This document shows, piece after piece, positions 34,740 through 44,598 of a DNA stretch of 64,000 nt (position 1 is the stretch's first letter; each line of letters opens with the position of its first letter). Both the position numbers and the translations under genes were made by a program. The stretch is from Streptomyces sp. 3214.6 (GTDB lineage: Bacteria; Actinomycetota; Actinomycetes; Streptomycetales; Streptomycetaceae): NCBI RefSeq assembly GCF_900129855.1, contig NZ_LT670819.1:1612001-1676000 (forward strand), given 5' to 3'. A model generated the notes under the pieces. It worked only from the letters and a program-made list of their open reading frames with translations, was not told the DNA's origin and searched no databases.

Positions 34740-36283
34740 TGAGTACCGGTACGCTCGGCGCGGACTGGGAGAACCCACTGAGGGATCTCCGCGACCGACG
34801 CCTCCCCAACGTCGCGGGCCCGTCCGGCCTCGTCATCTTCGGCGTGACCGGCGACCTGTCCCGCAAGAAGCTGATGCCCGCGGTGTACGACCTCGCCAAC
34901 CGCGGTCTGCTTCCGCCGGGCTTCTCCCTCGTCGGCTTCGCCCGCCGCGACTGGGAGGACCAGGACTTCGCGCAGGTCGTCCATGACGCGGTGCGTGAGC
35001 ACGCGCGGACCCCGTTCCGCGAGGAGGTCTGGCAGCAGCTCGCCGAGGGCATGCGGTTCATCCCCGGCGACTTCGACGACGACACGGCGTTCAAGCAGCT
35101 CAAGACGGCCGTGGACGAGCTGGACACCTCCCGAGGCACGGGCGGCAACTTCGCCTTCTACCTTTCCGTGCCGCCGAAGTTCTTCCCCAAGGTCGTCGAG
35201 CAGCTGAAGAAGCACGGGCTGGCGAAGGCGCCGGAAGGGGCCTGGCGACGGGCCGTCATCGAAAAGCCGTTCGGGCACAACCTGGCCAGCGCCCAGGAGC
35301 TCAACGCGGTCGTCCACGACGTGTTCGAACCCGACCAGGTCTTCCGCATCGACCACTACCTGGGCAAGGAGACCGTCCAGAACATCCTGGCGCTGCGGTT
35401 CGCGAACACGATGTTCGAGCCGATCTGGAACCGGTCGTACGTCGACCACATCCAGATCACGATGGCCGAGGACATCGGCATCGGCGGCCGGGCCGGCTAC
35501 TACGACGGCATCGGCTCGGCCCGGGACGTCATCCAGAACCACCTCCTGCAGCTGATGGCGCTCACCGCGATGGAGGAGCCCGCCTCCTTCGACGCGGCCT
35601 CGCTGCTCACCGAGAAGCTGAAGGTGCTGAAGGCGGTGAAGCTGCCCGAGGACCTCGGCCGGCACACCGTGCGGGCGCAGTACGCGGGCGCCTGGCAGGG
35701 CGGCGCGAAGGTACGGGGCTACCTGGAGGAGGACGGCATCGACCCGGCCTCCACCACGGACACGTTCGCCGCGGTCAAGCTGAACGTCGACAACCGCCGC
35801 TGGGCGGGCGTGCCGTTCTACCTGCGCACCGGCAAGCGGCTCGGCCGCCGGGTGACCGAGATCGCGGTGGTCTTCCAGCGGGCCCCGCACTCCCCCTTCG
35901 ACTCCACGGCCACCGAGGAGCTCGGGCAGAACGCCATCGTCATCCGCGTCCAGCCCGACGAGGGCATCACGGTGCGGTTCGGCTCCAAGGTGCCGGGCAC
36001 CTCGATGGAGATCCGGGACGTCACGATGGACTTCGCCTACGGCGAGTCCTTCACGGAGTCCAGCCCCGAGGCGTACGAGCGTCTCATCCTGGACGTGCTG
36101 CTCGGCGACGCCAACCTGTTCCCGCGCCACCAGGAAGTGGAAGAGTCCTGGAAGATCCTCGACCCGATCGAGGAGTACTGGGCACGGCACGGCAGGCCCG
36201 CGCAGTACGCCTCGGGCAGCTGGGGACCCGAGGAAGCCGACGAGATGCTCGCACGAGACGGACGGAGCTGGCGCAGGCCATGA
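34739..36283 (+). CDS. zwf: Glucose-6-phosphate 1-dehydrogenase
   Basis: First enzyme of the oxidative pentose-phosphate branch, oxidising glucose 6-phosphate to 6-phosphogluconolactone with NADP+ (or NAD+). The 514-residue protein has the coenzyme fingerprint FGVTGDLSRKKLMPAVYDL and the active-site signature RIDHYLGKETVQN with the catalytic His. EKPFGHNL is also conserved. It overlaps tal by one base and opcA by four bases. The adjacent opcA supplies its assembly factor. Assignment is secure; coenzyme preference is not shown. Confidence 0.97.
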   Translation: MSTGTLGADWENPLRDLRDRRLPNVAGPSGLVIFGVTGDLSRKKLMPAVYDLANRGLLPPGFSLVGFARRDWEDQDFAQVVHDAVREHARTPFREEVWQQLAEGMRFIPGDFDDDTAFKQLKTAVDELDTSRGTGGNFAFYLSVPPKFFPKVVEQLKKHGLAKAPEGAWRRAVIEKPFGHNLASAQELNAVVHDVFEPDQVFRIDHYLGKETVQNILALRFANTMFEPIWNRSYVDHIQITMAEDIGIGGRAGYYDGIGSARDVIQNHLLQLMALTAMEEPASFDAASLLTEKLKVLKAVKLPEDLGRHTVRAQYAGAWQGGAKVRGYLEEDGIDPASTTDTFAAVKLNVDNRRWAGVPFYLRTGKRLGRRVTEIAVVFQRAPHSPFDSTATEELGQNAIVIRVQPDEGITVRFGSKVPGTSMEIRDVTMDFAYGESFTESSPEAYERLILDVLLGDANLFPRHQEVEESWKILDPIEEYWARHGRPAQYASGSWGPEEADEMLARDGRSWRRP

Positions 36284-37215
36284 AGATCGACCTGACCGAC
36301 ACCACGGCAAGCAAGATCAACAAGGCGCTGGTGCAGGGTCGCCGCGCCATCGGCACACCGGCCGTGGGCATGGTCCTGACGATGGTGATCGTCACGGACG
36401 AGGAGAACGCCTACGACTCGATCAAGGCGGCCGAGGAGGCGTCGCACGAGCACCCGGCGCGCACCCTGGTCGTCATCAAGCGGCACGCCCGCACCCCGCG
36501 CGACCGTACGGCCTCCCGGCTGGACGCCGAGGTCCGGGTGGGCGCCGACGCCGGCACCGGCGAGACGGTGGTCCTGCGGACGTACGGCGAGGTGTCCGAG
36601 CACGCCGACTCCGTCGTCCTGCCCCTGCTGCTGCCGGACGCGCCGGTCGTCGTGTGGTGGCCGGTGGACGCGCCGGAGAACCCCGCCAAGGACCCGCTGG
36701 GCGCGCTCGCGCAGCGCCGGATCACCGACCTCTACGCCGTCGAGAACCCCCTGTCCGCACTGGAGGCCCGGACGCGCTCCTACGCCCCCGGCGACACCGA
36801 CCTCGCCTGGACCCGGCTCACGCCGTGGCGCTCGATGCTGGCGGCGGCCCTGGACCAGGCACGCGTGCCGATCGTCTCGGGGGCCGTGGAGGCCGAGGCG
36901 GACAACCCCGCCGCGGAGCTGCTGGCCCGCTGGCTGGAGGCGCGGCTGAACGTCACGATCGACCGCGTCGTCACCGCCGGACCGGTCGTCACCGCCGTGC
37001 GCCTGGGCACCGCGGACGGCGACATCGTCATCGACCGCCCCGAGGGCCCCCTGGCCACGCTCACCCTGCCCGGCCAGCCCTCGCGCACCCTCGCCCTGAA
37101 GGTCCGCGCCACCTCCGAACTCATCGCCGAGGAACTTCGACGCCTCGACGCGGACGAGATGTACGCCGTCGCCCTGCGGGGCGAGGCCGCCAAGGAGACC
37201 CCTTCCCATGTCTGA
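36280..37215 (+). CDS. opcA: Glucose-6-phosphate dehydrogenase assembly protein OpcA
   Basis: Actinobacterial/cyanobacterial OpcA, 311 residues, an allosteric or assembly partner that raises G6PDH activity. Visible family features are an N-terminal [39 protein letters not shown] near the middle and a C-terminal alpha/beta region. No catalytic motif is expected. Its ATG overlaps the zwf stop by 4 nt (ATGA) and its end overlaps pgi by 8 nt, an order conserved in actinomycetes, which supports the call. Confidence 0.94.
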   Translation: MKIDLTDTTASKINKALVQGRRAIGTPAVGMVLTMVIVTDEENAYDSIKAAEEASHEHPARTLVVIKRHARTPRDRTASRLDAEVRVGADAGTGETVVLRTYGEVSEHADSVVLPLLLPDAPVVVWWPVDAPENPAKDPLGALAQRRITDLYAVENPLSALEARTRSYAPGDTDLAWTRLTPWRSMLAAALDQARVPIVSGAVEAEADNPAAELLARWLEARLNVTIDRVVTAGPVVTAVRLGTADGDIVIDRPEGPLATLTLPGQPSRTLALKVRATSELIAEELRRLDADEMYAVALRGEAAKETPSHV

Positions 37216-38869
37216 CACCCCCTCCTCCCGGCTCGACCGGCGGCCCGAGTGGGCCGCCCTGGAGGACCACCGCGCCCGCTGGCAGGCGCACCTGCGGGAG
37301 CTGTTCGCGGCGGACCCGGGGCGCGCGCAGCGCTACGTGGTCCGCGTCGGCGACCTGCGCATCGACTACTCCAAGAACCTGGTCACCGACGAGACGCTCG
37401 CCCTGCTGCATGAACTCGCCGCCGCCACCGACGTGTTCGGGCTGCGCGACGCCATGTTCCGCGGCGAGCGGATCAACCTCACCGAGGACCGCGCGGTCCT
37501 GCACACCGCGCTGCGCGCCCCCTCCGGCGCCGTCGTCGAGGTCGACGGCGAGAACGTCGTCCCCCAGGTGCACGCCGTGCTGGACAGGATGAGCGGCTTC
37601 GCCGAGCGCGTCCGCTCCGGCGAGTGGACCGGACACACCGGCCGCCCGATCCGCAATGTCGTCAACATCGGCATCGGCGGCTCCGACCTGGGTCCCGCCA
37701 TGGCGTACGAGGCCCTGCGGGCGTACACGGCACGGGAGTTGACGTTCCGCTTCGTGTCGAACGTCGACGGCGCCGACCTGCACGAGGCGCTCCTCGACCT
37801 GGACCCCGCCGAGACGCTGTTCATCGTCGCCTCCAAGACGTTCACCACGATCGAGACGATCACCAACGCCACCTCGGCCCGGACCTGGCTGCTGGAGGGG
37901 CCGGACGGACTCCGCGACGAGAAGGCGGTCGCCAAGCATTTCGTCGCGCTGTCGACCAACGCCGAGAAGGTCGCCGACTTCGGCATCGACACGGCCAACA
38001 TGTTCGAGTTCTGGGACTGGGTCGGCGGCCGCTACTCCTTCGACTCGGCGATCGGCCTGTCGCTGATGATCGCCATCGGCCCGGAGCGGTTCCGGGAGCT
38101 GCTCGACGGGTTCAGGATCGTCGACGACCACTTCCGCACCGCCCCCGCCGAGTCCAACGCCCCGTTGATCCTTGGCCTGTTGGGCATCTGGTACGGCAAC
38201 TTCTTCGACGCGCAGTCGCATGCCGTACTGCCCTACAGCCACTACCTGTCGAAGTTCACCGCCTATCTCCAGCAGCTCGACATGGAGTCCAACGGCAAGT
38301 CGGTGGACCGCGAGGGCCGGCCGGTGCGGTGGCAGACCGGGCCGGTGGTGTGGGGCACCCCGGGCACCAACGGGCAGCACGCCTACTACCAGTTGATCCA
38401 CCAGGGGACGAAGCTCATCCCGGCCGACCTCCTGGGCTTCGCCCGTCCCGTCGACCAGCTGAGCGACGAACTCAAGGCGCAGCACGACCTGTTGATGGCC
38501 AACCTGTTCGCGCAGGGGCAGGCGCTCGCCTTCGGCAAGACCGCCGAGGAGGTCCGGGCGGAGGGCGTCGCGGAGGAACAGGTCGCGCACCGCACCTTCC
38601 AGGGCAACCACCCCACGACCACGATCCTCAGCTCCGAGCTGACCCCGTCGGTCCTCGGTCAGCTCATCGCCCTCTACGAACACAAGGTGTTCGTGCAGGG
38701 CGCGGTGTGGAACATCGACTCCTTCGACCAGTGGGGCGTGGAGCTGGGCAAGGTCCTCGCCAAGCGCGTCGAACCCGCCCTCACCCAGGGCGCCGAGGTC
38801 CCCGGCCTCGATCCCTCCACCGCCGCTCTCGTCGCCGCCTACCGCGAACTGAAAGAAGTAGTGAACTGA
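37208..38869 (+). CDS. pgi: Glucose-6-phosphate isomerase
   Basis: Interconverts glucose 6-phosphate and fructose 6-phosphate, returning non-oxidative products to the oxidative branch. The 553-residue protein has [38 protein letters not shown] followed by [13 protein letters not shown], the SIS phosphate-binding region, and the second PGI signature around [18 protein letters not shown]. It overlaps opcA by 8 nt and ends 1 nt before gnd. With zwf and gnd in the same transcript, cyclic pentose-phosphate flux for NADPH is plausible. Confidence 0.97.
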   Translation: MSDTPSSRLDRRPEWAALEDHRARWQAHLRELFAADPGRAQRYVVRVGDLRIDYSKNLVTDETLALLHELAAATDVFGLRDAMFRGERINLTEDRAVLHTALRAPSGAVVEVDGENVVPQVHAVLDRMSGFAERVRSGEWTGHTGRPIRNVVNIGIGGSDLGPAMAYEALRAYTARELTFRFVSNVDGADLHEALLDLDPAETLFIVASKTFTTIETITNATSARTWLLEGPDGLRDEKAVAKHFVALSTNAEKVADFGIDTANMFEFWDWVGGRYSFDSAIGLSLMIAIGPERFRELLDGFRIVDDHFRTAPAESNAPLILGLLGIWYGNFFDAQSHAVLPYSHYLSKFTAYLQQLDMESNGKSVDREGRPVRWQTGPVVWGTPGTNGQHAYYQLIHQGTKLIPADLLGFARPVDQLSDELKAQHDLLMANLFAQGQALAFGKTAEEVRAEGVAEEQVAHRTFQGNHPTTTILSSELTPSVLGQLIALYEHKVFVQGAVWNIDSFDQWGVELGKVLAKRVEPALTQGAEVPGLDPSTAALVAAYRELKEVVN

Positions 38870-38870
38870 T

Positions 38871-39749
38871 ATGCAGCTCGGTCTGATCGGTCTCGGCAAG
38901 ATGGGCGGCAACATGCGCGAGCGGATCCGCCGCGCCGGCCACACCGTCGTCGGCTACGACCGCAACCCCGAGGTCTCCGACGTCAAGGACCTCGCCGAAC
39001 TCGTCGACAAGCTCGAAGCCCCCCGCACCGTCTGGGTGATGGTCCCGGCCGGCGCGCCCACCCAGTCCGTCATCGACGAACTCGCCGACCTGCTCCAGAG
39101 CGGCGACACCGTCGTCGACGGCGGCAACTCCCGCTGGACGGACGACGAGAAGCACGCCGAGGAGCTCGGAGCCAAGGGCATCGGCTTCGTCGACGCCGGT
39201 GTCTCCGGCGGCGTCTGGGGCCTGCAGAACGGCTACGCCCTGATGGTCGGCGGCGAGAAGGAGCACGTCGACCGGCTCCAGCCGATCTTCGACGCGCTCA
39301 AGCCCGAGGGCCCGTACGGCTATGTCCACGCGGGCAGGGTCGGCGCCGGGCACTTCTCGAAGATGGTCCACAACGGCATCGAGTACGCCATGATGCAGGC
39401 CTACGCCGAGGGCTGGGAGCTGCTGGAGAAGGTGGACTCCGTGGAGAACGTGCGCGAGGTCTTCCGGTCCTGGCAGGAGGGCACGGTCATCCGTTCCTGG
39501 CTGCTCGACCTGGCCGTCAACGCCCTCGACGAGGACGTGCACCTGGACAAGCTGCGCGGCTACGCGGAGGACTCCGGCGAGGGGCGGTGGACGGTCGAGG
39601 CCGCCATCGACAACGCCGTACCGCTGCCCGCCATCACGGCGTCCCTCTTCGCACGGTTCGCGTCCCGCCAGGAGGACTCGCCGCAGATGAAGATGATCGC
39701 GGCGCTGCGCAACCAGTTCGGCGGCCACGCCGTCGAGTCGGCGAAGTAG
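38871..39749 (+). CDS. gnd: 6-phosphogluconate dehydrogenase, short decarboxylating type
   Basis: Oxidises and decarboxylates 6-phosphogluconate to ribulose 5-phosphate. At 292 residues it belongs to the short (YqeC/GndA-like) group, not the 470-residue classical form. The Rossmann start MQLGLIGLGKMGGNMRERIR, the substrate motif GVSGGVWGLQNGYALMVGG and the catalytic Lys in VGAGHFSKMVHNGIEYAMMQ are all intact. Short forms often prefer NAD+, which would separate its redox product from that of zwf; this is inference. It follows pgi by one base. Confidence 0.95.
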   Translation: MQLGLIGLGKMGGNMRERIRRAGHTVVGYDRNPEVSDVKDLAELVDKLEAPRTVWVMVPAGAPTQSVIDELADLLQSGDTVVDGGNSRWTDDEKHAEELGAKGIGFVDAGVSGGVWGLQNGYALMVGGEKEHVDRLQPIFDALKPEGPYGYVHAGRVGAGHFSKMVHNGIEYAMMQAYAEGWELLEKVDSVENVREVFRSWQEGTVIRSWLLDLAVNALDEDVHLDKLRGYAEDSGEGRWTVEAAIDNAVPLPAITASLFARFASRQEDSPQMKMIAALRNQFGGHAVESAK

Positions 39750-39756
39750 GCCCGCC

Positions 39757-40344
39757 GTGGGGGATCTTCTGCTGGTCCGCCACGGGGAGACGGAGTGGAG
39801 CGTGTCGGGACAGCACACCAGCTGGACCGACCTGCCCCTCACCGCGCACGGCGAGGAACAGGCCAAGTCCCTCGCCCCGCTCCTGTCCGGCCGGACCTTC
39901 TCGCTCGCCCTGACCAGCCCCCTGCACCGGGCGATACGCACCGCCGAACTCGCCGGCATCGCCGGAGCCGGGCCCGAAGCCGACCTGCACGAGTGGGACT
40001 ACGGCGCCTACGAGGGCGTCACCACCGTCGACATCCACCGCACCCGCCCCACCTGGGACCTGTGGACGGACGGCGTGCCGCCCGGTCCGCAAGGCCACCC
40101 CGGGGAGTCGCCCGAGGAGATCGGGCGACGTGCCGACCGGGTGCTGGCCCGGGTGGACACGGCGCTCACGCAGGGCGACGTCGTCCTCGTCGCCCACGCT
40201 CATTTCCTCCGGGTGCTGACGGCCCGTCGGCTCGGACTGCCGCCCGCCGAGGGCCGGTTGTTCCAGCTGGCCACGGGCACGGTCAGCCGGCTCTCCACGG
40301 AGCACGAGCGGCCCGTGATCGCCGAATGGAACGTCCGCGCATAG
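39757..40344 (+). CDS. Histidine phosphatase family protein (phosphoglycerate-mutase-like)
   Basis: The 195-residue protein has the branch-1 signature LLLVRHGETEWSVSGQHTSW with the phospho-accepting His, LTSPLHRAIRTAELAG with the second Arg, EWDYGAYEG, and the later His in LVAHAHFLRVL. It is a small cytoplasmic phosphatase, not a true mutase by size. A GTG start lies 7 nt after gnd, so it probably belongs to the pentose-phosphate operon and may act on a sugar phosphate such as one of the pathway's intermediates. Substrate unknown. Confidence 0.92.
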   Translation: MGDLLLVRHGETEWSVSGQHTSWTDLPLTAHGEEQAKSLAPLLSGRTFSLALTSPLHRAIRTAELAGIAGAGPEADLHEWDYGAYEGVTTVDIHRTRPTWDLWTDGVPPGPQGHPGESPEEIGRRADRVLARVDTALTQGDVVLVAHAHFLRVLTARRLGLPPAEGRLFQLATGTVSRLSTEHERPVIAEWNVRA

Positions 40345-40386
40345 TCGGTTGACACCGCTTCAGAAGGCCCGCCAGAGTCGCGGCTG

Positions 40387-41829
40387 ATGGAGATCAACGA
40401 TCTGACACCGGCCGAACAGCGACTGTGGCGGGCCTTCGCCACGGGGGCGACCGTGGACCTGCGCGGGGACGGCGAGGAGGACGGCCCCGAACGGACGGTC
40501 CGAGCCGCCGTGTTGCGGGCGCTGCTCCTCAACGGGCCACGGGAACCCGGTGAGGTGGCGGCCCTCAAGCTCATGGGGGCATGGATCACCGGTGAGTTGG
40601 ATCTGCGGTACGCGACCATCGACAGTGTCGTCCGCGTCAATCACTGCCGCTTCGACGCCGTGCCCCGCCTCGCCGGCGCCCACCTCAACTACCTCAATCT
40701 GCGCGACTGCGTGCTGCCCGGTCTGGCGGCGGCGCGCAGCCGGATCGAGGGCAGCCTGCGACTGACGCGCTGCCGGATCGAGGGCCCGGTGCGGCTCGGC
40801 GGGGCGCAGATCGCCGGAGCCCTCTTCGTGGACCAGGCCGACATCACCTCCACGGATCCCGCGCAACCCGCGCTCGCGCTCAACCAGCTCACCCTCGACG
40901 ACGACCTGTGCGCCCGTGGTCTGCGCTCCCACGGGACCATCCGGCTCGACGGCGCCACCGTGGCCGGCTCGATCGACCTGGAGGACGCCCAGCTGACCAA
41001 CCCCGGCGCCTTCGTCCTCCAGGCGGAGGCCCTCGACGTGGGCGCCAACCTGCTGGGCCGGCGGATGCGCGCACAGGGCAGGATCGATCTGCGCGGCGCC
41101 CGCATCCCCGGCCGGGTGGACCTGCTGCACACCTCGCTGACCAACCCGGGCGGCACCGCCCTGCGGGCCAGCAGCTGCGTCATAGGCGAGCTCTGGCTGC
41201 GCGAGGGCACCCCCGTGGAGGGCAGGCTCAATCTGCGGCGCGCCGAGATAGGCCAGCTCCAGTTGGAGCCCGAGATGCTGCCCGACCAGGTGCGGCTGCT
41301 GGACCTCACGTATACCTTCCTCACCCCGCACGAGCCCGCCGAGCGGCGCCTGCCGATGCTGGAACGCGACGACGGCACGTTCGACCCGCACGCCTACGAA
41401 CAGCTGACGGCCGCCTACCGCCGCATCGGCGACGACCGGGCGGCGCGGGTCGTGCAACTGGCCAAGCAGCGCCGTCACCGCTCCACGCTCTCGTGGTACG
41501 GCCGCCTGTGGGGCCACCTCCAGGACGGAGCCGTCGGTTACGGCTTCCGCCCGCTGCGCGCGGCCGTCTGGCTGCTGTCGCTGCTCGCCGTCGGCTCGAT
41601 CGTCTACGCGGGACACCACCCGCCCGCGCTCAAGGCCGGCGAGGCACCCCACTTCAACCCGGTCTTCTACACCCTCGACCTGCTGCTTCCGGTGATCTCC
41701 TTCGGGCAGGAGGACGCGTTCGCGCCGACCGGCTGGTACCAGACGCTGTCCTACGTCCTCATCGTCACCGGCTGGATCCTCGCCACCACGGTCGTCGCCG
41801 GTGTGACGAGGACCGTCAGCCGGCAGTAG
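40387..41829 (+). CDS. Beta-helix repeat membrane protein with two C-terminal TM helices
   Basis: Conserved in Streptomyces and often labelled membrane-associated oxidoreductase, for which I see no cofactor motif. Residues 60-290 form repeats of about 20 residues (GELDLRYATIDSVVRVNHCR, GSLRLTRCRIEGPVRLGGAQ, GSIDLEDAQL, GRIDLRGARI), the pattern of a right-handed beta-helix like pentapeptide-repeat proteins. A basic stretch follows, then a TM helix (AAVWLLSLLAVGSIVYAG), a loop with LDLLLPVISFGQEDAF and a second TM helix (YVLIVTGWILATTVVAGVTR). The two-helix hairpin with an SFG loop resembles 2-TM channel layout. No clear ribosome site. Function unknown. Confidence 0.85.
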   Translation: MEINDLTPAEQRLWRAFATGATVDLRGDGEEDGPERTVRAAVLRALLLNGPREPGEVAALKLMGAWITGELDLRYATIDSVVRVNHCRFDAVPRLAGAHLNYLNLRDCVLPGLAAARSRIEGSLRLTRCRIEGPVRLGGAQIAGALFVDQADITSTDPAQPALALNQLTLDDDLCARGLRSHGTIRLDGATVAGSIDLEDAQLTNPGAFVLQAEALDVGANLLGRRMRAQGRIDLRGARIPGRVDLLHTSLTNPGGTALRASSCVIGELWLREGTPVEGRLNLRRAEIGQLQLEPEMLPDQVRLLDLTYTFLTPHEPAERRLPMLERDDGTFDPHAYEQLTAAYRRIGDDRAARVVQLAKQRRHRSTLSWYGRLWGHLQDGAVGYGFRPLRAAVWLLSLLAVGSIVYAGHHPPALKAGEAPHFNPVFYTLDLLLPVISFGQEDAFAPTGWYQTLSYVLIVTGWILATTVVAGVTRTVSRQ

Positions 41830-41833
41830 GAGG

Positions 41834-43675
41834 TCAGCGCACGGCGTGTTGCGCGGCCAGCCGCACCGGCGCGCCCGCGGCGCCGTACCCCTGGTAGCCG
41901 CCGTCGCGCTGGACGAGTTCGAAGAAGACGCGGCCGACGGTGTGCGTGTAGCAGTGCCTGAAGACGCCGTGCTCGTCCCGGTCGTAGAGGATGCCGAGGT
42001 CGCGGTAGGTCTCCAGCTCGCCGTCGGCGAACGCGAAGCGGGCCGCGAGATCGTCGTAGTAGTTCGCCGGGATGCGCAGCAGGCGGCCGCCGGCCGCGGT
42101 GACGCGGCGGGCCGCGGCGAGCACGTCGTCGGTGGCCAGCGCGATGTGCCGGGCCTGCGCGGTGCCGTCGCCGGGGGCGGCGCCGACGATGAGCGGAAAG
42201 CGGACGCTGCCGTCGGCGTTGGTGACCGCGCGGCTGCGCAGCAGCCCGTAGGGGTCGGCGACGTCGACGCTCTCCCGGGCGTCGAGGCCGAGGACACCGC
42301 GGTGGAAGAGGACCGCCTCGTCGAAGTGGTGCCAGGGCTGGGTGAGCGCGATGTGGTCGATGCGGACGTCCGCCCGGGCCGCGGACGCCGGGGCGGGTGC
42401 GGGGACGGGGCTGCGCGGCAGATCTTCGAAGTCGGCGCGCCAGTCGGGCAGTTCGGGCCGGTTCGTCGCGCACAGGAAGAGCTCGGTGCCGTCGGGGGCG
42501 GCGACGGCATCGAGCGGGGCGTCCTCGGCGGCGCGGCGGCGGGGCAGCACGGGGGCGAGCAGGGCCTCGGCGCGGCGCGCGGTGGCGGCCGGGTCCGGTG
42601 ACTCCAGGCCGATCGCGGCGAGGGCGGTGCCGTCGGTGGAGGTCCCCCCGCTCGGGCGAAGCCGAGGGTGGAGGAGGGCGGCCGGGCCGGTGTTGACCAG
42701 GATGCGGGCCTCGCCCTGCTCCCACAGCTCGACCGGTTTGCCGCGGTGGCGGGCGGTGCGGGCGAAGCCGAGCCCGCCGAGCAGGGCGGTGAGGGGTTCG
42801 GCGTCGTGGGTGACGAGTTCGGCGAAGGCGACGCCGGTGGGGGCGGCCGGGGAGGGCAGGTCGGTGAGACCGAGTTCCTCCTGCAGGAGGAGCAGGGAGC
42901 GGCGGGCGTCGACAGCGGTGGGGCCGGCCTCGGCCTGCCGGAAGACGTCGTTGAAGACCTCGAGGGAGAGCGGTCCCTCGTAACCGGTGCGCAGGACGTG
43001 TCTCACCAGCCCGGCGACATCGAATCCGCCCTGGCCGGGGAAACAGCGGTGGTGCCGGCTCCACTGCAGGACGTCCATGCCGAGCAACGGGGCGTCGGCC
43101 AGTTGGAGGAAGAAGATCTTCTCGCCGGGGATGTCCTCGATGGCTTTCGGATCGCTGCCCCGGGAGAGGATGTGGAAGCTGTCCAGGCAGGTGCCGAGCG
43201 CCGGGTGACCGGCCGTCTCGACGATGTGCCAGGCGTGGTCGTACGTGCTGACGTGCCGTCCCCAGGCGAGCGCCTCGTAGGCGACGCGGATGCCGAAGTC
43301 CTGGGCCAGGTCGGCCAGTCGGCTCAACTGCTCGGCGGCGAGGGCGTCGTCGTCCGTGGCCTGCGGGGAGACGCTGGAGCAGACCAGGACGGTGTCCGCG
43401 CCGAGCCGGCCCATCAGCTCGAACTTGTGCCGGGCGCGGCGCAGGTTGCGGGCGAACTCCTCGGCGGGGACGGCCTCGATGTCCCGCATCGGCTGGTAGA
43501 GGTCGACGGTCAGGCCGAGGTCGGCGCAGCGGGCGCGGATCTCCTGCGGGGTGAGGGGGCTGGCGAGCAGGTCGTTCTCGAAGATCTCCACGCCGTCGAA
43601 TCCGGCCCCGGCGGCGGCCGTGAGCTTCTCGGTGAGGGATCCGCTGAGGGAAACGGTTGCTATGGACGTACGCAC
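41834..43675 (-). CDS. 3-Dehydroshikimate dehydratase (QuiC type) fused to HPPD-like domain
   Basis: Two-domain protein of 613 residues. Residues 1-275 are a sugar-phosphate isomerase-like TIM barrel with metal ligands Glu134 (VAYEALAWG), Asp165 (GTCLDSFHIL), Gln191 (FFLQLAD) and Glu239 (LSLEVFND). Residues about 290-613 are two VOC modules like 4-hydroxyphenylpyruvate dioxygenase, with IDHIALTQPWHHFDEAVLFH and a final RVFFELVQRDGGYQGYG. Such fusions convert 3-dehydroshikimate to protocatechuate in quinate catabolism. A GTG start has AGAGG 7 nt upstream. It lies 20 nt after the shikimate dehydrogenase gene. The role of the HPPD-like half is unclear. Confidence 0.9.
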   Translation of the reverse strand: MRTSIATVSLSGSLTEKLTAAAGAGFDGVEIFENDLLASPLTPQEIRARCADLGLTVDLYQPMRDIEAVPAEEFARNLRRARHKFELMGRLGADTVLVCSSVSPQATDDDALAAEQLSRLADLAQDFGIRVAYEALAWGRHVSTYDHAWHIVETAGHPALGTCLDSFHILSRGSDPKAIEDIPGEKIFFLQLADAPLLGMDVLQWSRHHRCFPGQGGFDVAGLVRHVLRTGYEGPLSLEVFNDVFRQAEAGPTAVDARRSLLLLQEELGLTDLPSPAAPTGVAFAELVTHDAEPLTALLGGLGFARTARHRGKPVELWEQGEARILVNTGPAALLHPRLRPSGGTSTDGTALAAIGLESPDPAATARRAEALLAPVLPRRRAAEDAPLDAVAAPDGTELFLCATNRPELPDWRADFEDLPRSPVPAPAPASAARADVRIDHIALTQPWHHFDEAVLFHRGVLGLDARESVDVADPYGLLRSRAVTNADGSVRFPLIVGAAPGDGTAQARHIALATDDVLAAARRVTAAGGRLLRIPANYYDDLAARFAFADGELETYRDLGILYDRDEHGVFRHCYTHTVGRVFFELVQRDGGYQGYGAAGAPVRLAAQHAVR

Positions 43676-43695
43676 CTGGGCACCTCTGCTTCGGA

Positions 43696-44580
43696 TTACT
43701 TCGGGGCGGCGACGGCGCCGGCCAGCTCGGCGATGTCGGCGAGCATGCGGGCGCTGTCGGGCTCACGGCCGGTGAACAGACGGAACGCGTCCGCGGCCTG
43801 GAAGACGGCCATGCCGCCGCCGTCGAGCGTGGCGCAGCCCAGGGCTCGGGCGGTGCGCAGCAGCTCGGTCTCCAGGGGGCGGTAGACGACCTCGGCGACC
43901 CACAGGCGGGGGCGCAGCAGCTCCGCGGGGAAGGGCAGGCCGGGGTGGGCGGCCATGCCGGTGGGGGTGGCGTGCACGATGCCGTCGGCACGCGCGAGCA
44001 GGTCGGCCAGCCGGTCCGGGGTGGCGTACGCGGCCCGGCCGGGACCGAAGTGGCGGTTCAGCGAGCCGGCGAGGTCCGCGGCCCGGTCGGGCAGCGCGTC
44101 CACGACGGTGACCTGTCCGGCGCCGAGGGTGAGTGCGGCGTGCGCGACGGCCGCGCCGGCGCCGCCCGCACCCAGCTGCACGACCCGCTCCAGCGGGACG
44201 TCCGGCAGCCCCCGTGCGAAAGAGGCGGCGAAACCGGTTACGTCGGTGTTGTGGCCGACGGCCCGGCCGTCCTCGAAGACGACCGTGTTGACCGCGCCGA
44301 GCGCCTCGGCCTGCGCGGAGAGCGCATCCAGGTGCGGGATGACCAGCTGCTTGCACGGATGCGTGATGTTGAGGCCGTCGAAGCCGAGGTCGCGCGCGGC
44401 CCGCACCAGGTCGCCCACCGCCTCGGGGCCGACCTCGAGGGCGTCGAGGTCGAGGAGGCGGTACAGGTACCGCAGCCCCTGCCGGTCGGCCTCCCGTTCG
44501 TGCAGCGCCGGGCTGAGCGACGGGCCGATACCGGAACCGATCAGCCCGACGAGATACGAGTCCTGGGAGACGACGGCCAC
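43696..44580 (-). CDS. Quinate/shikimate dehydrogenase (catabolic type)
   Basis: AroE-superfamily enzyme of 294 residues. GIGPSLSPALHEREADRQGL and GLNITHPCKQ (substrate-binding Asn and catalytic Lys) with GHNTDVTGF (catalytic Asp) are the active site. The NITHPCKQ form and an Asp after beta-2 of the Rossmann fold (TVVDALPDRA) resemble NAD-using quinate/shikimate dehydrogenases and not biosynthetic NADP-dependent AroE. It would oxidise shikimate or quinate to the dehydro acid, feeding the downstream dehydratase. A GTG start has GGAGG 6 nt upstream. It is divergent from a TetR gene. Confidence 0.9.
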   Translation of the reverse strand: MAVVSQDSYLVGLIGSGIGPSLSPALHEREADRQGLRYLYRLLDLDALEVGPEAVGDLVRAARDLGFDGLNITHPCKQLVIPHLDALSAQAEALGAVNTVVFEDGRAVGHNTDVTGFAASFARGLPDVPLERVVQLGAGGAGAAVAHAALTLGAGQVTVVDALPDRAADLAGSLNRHFGPGRAAYATPDRLADLLARADGIVHATPTGMAAHPGLPFPAELLRPRLWVAEVVYRPLETELLRTARALGCATLDGGGMAVFQAADAFRLFTGREPDSARMLADIAELAGAVAAPK

Positions 44581-44598
44581 GGCAGACCTCCTATGCGC

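Noticed and set aside
40387..41829. Membrane-associated oxidoreductase label
   Set aside because: No nucleotide, flavin, heme or Fe-S motif is seen; the sequence is beta-helix repeats plus a membrane hairpin.
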